From the NCBI RefSeq assembly GCF_020097135.1, contig NZ_CP083608.1, positions 806,001-870,000 on the forward strand: a stretch of DNA of 64,000 nt. Direction: 5' to 3'. Each line of letters starts with the position of its first letter. The stretch's first letter is position 1. Under the pieces are notes generated by a model. The model saw only the letters and a program-made list of their open reading frames with translations, was not told where the DNA came from and did not search any database. Source of the DNA: Macrococcus armenti (GTDB taxonomy: Bacteria; Bacillota; Bacilli; Staphylococcales; Staphylococcaceae). Of this stretch, positions 63,432 through 64,000 are shown piece after piece. Both the position numbers and the translations under genes were made by a program.

Positions 63432-64000
63432 ATGAAAACTTATACTAAATCAGAATTTCGTAAAAAGTTAGAAATGAAGTTGACGAATAAAAGAACAGCA
63501 ACATTAGAAGCCTCTATGAATAACGATTTATTTTATGCGATTTGTTCGTTATTAAAAGATGAAATTAATCAGGCAGGTTTAGAAACGAAACAAAATAATA
63601 TTAAACAAAAGCGACGTCAAATAAACTATATTTCTATGGAATTTTTGATTGGAAGACTGATTGAGAGCAATTTACTCAATGCAGGACTACTTGATGTATG
63701 TAATGAAGTGTTAATCGAATTAGGAAAGGATCCGAAAGCAGTATACAGTGAAGAGAATGATGCCGGTCTTGGGAACGGTGGATTAGGACGACTTGCAGCT
63801 TGTTTCCTTGATTCCATCGCTTCACTTGGGTATATGGGTAATGGATTTGGAATACGCTATCGCTACGGATTATTTGAGCAGCGTATCGTTGATGGCAATC
63901 AAATCGAATTACCGGATAACTGGTTACAGGAAGTATATCCATGGGAAACGAGACGTATTGAAGAAGCAGTTCATGTTCATTTTGGTGGTGAAGTGACCGC
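63432..64000 (+). CDS. glgP: Glycogen phosphorylase, 5' part
   Basis: The first 189 codons are present; the frame is open to the window edge. Recognisable GT35 segments are RQINYISMEFLIGRLIESN, DAGLGNGGLGRLAACFLDS and GFGIRYRYGLFEQ. The enzyme releases glucose 1-phosphate from glycogen; the C-terminal PLP-binding lysine region lies outside the window. AGGAG precedes the ATG by 7 nt. Confidence 0.95.
   Translation, partial: MKTYTKSEFRKKLEMKLTNKRTATLEASMNNDLFYAICSLLKDEINQAGLETKQNNIKQKRRQINYISMEFLIGRLIESNLLNAGLLDVCNEVLIELGKDPKAVYSEENDAGLGNGGLGRLAACFLDSIASLGYMGNGFGIRYRYGLFEQRIVDGNQIELPDNWLQEVYPWETRRIEEAVHVHFGGEVT

Overview
The window is a stretch of ordinary chromosome from an AT-rich Gram-positive bacterium of the Staphylococcaceae. 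Protein sequences and gene order match the staphylococcal ftsW-pycA-ctaA/ctaB, mraZ-ftsZ-divIVA-ileS and pyr regions closely. Three modules are not what I know from Staphylococcus aureus: a caa3-type cytochrome c oxidase operon (ctaCDEF), pyrK-pyrD inside the pyrimidine operon, and a complete glycogen operon. Together these point to Macrococcus/Macrococcoides or a close relative; this assignment is an inference from gene content. I see no insertion sequences, phage genes, CRISPR arrays, tRNA or rRNA genes.

Layout. 1-5.2 kb: ylaN, ftsW and pyruvate carboxylase. 5.2-12.9 kb: respiratory module, with ctaA divergent from ctaB-ctaCDEF, then ctaG and ctaM, giving heme A synthesis, the caa3 oxidase and its assembly factors. 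12.9-21.3 kb: small housekeeping genes in Bacillus ylb order (CAP-domain protein, ylbF, ylbG, rsmD, coaD, tmcAL, yceD/DUF177, rpmF) mixed with an AI-2E-type exporter, a YugN-like protein, a glycerophosphodiesterase, a degenerate methyltransferase-like protein and one unknown. 21.4-33.2 kb: bshC, then the division and wall cluster mraZ-rsmH-ftsL-pbp1-mraY-murD-divIB-ftsA-ftsZ. 33.2-41.5 kb: ylmD-ylmE-sepF-yggT-ylmH-divIVA, a T-box-controlled ileS, lspA and an rluD-type gene. 41.5-53.0 kb: the pyrimidine operon pyrR-pyrP-pyrB-pyrC-carA-carB-pyrK-pyrD-pyrF-pyrE with two PyrR-type attenuators. 53.1-53.8 kb: an unknown membrane protein. 53.8-64 kb: glycogen module, with pulA-pgcA on the minus strand divergent from glgB-glgC-glgD-glgA-glgP; glgP runs off the end.

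Regulatory sequence is rich and readable: many intrinsic terminators (several with perfect stems of 16-25 bp that include stop codons), a T-box with an AUC specifier, two PyrR attenuators, a likely MraZ operator of three GTGG repeats at exact 10-bp spacing, a cre-like site before pycA, repeated TGTSACA motifs between ctaA and ctaB, and perfect palindromes of unassigned function before glgB and yceD. No intergenic stretch exceeds about 255 bases.

I found no clearly novel multi-gene system. The most promising unexplained signals are the glgB and yceD palindromes, the structured yggT-ylmH intergenic RNA, the ctaA/ctaB repeats, a possible second MraZ site, and three proteins without a confident function (16057-16629, 17869-18255, 53058-53774).
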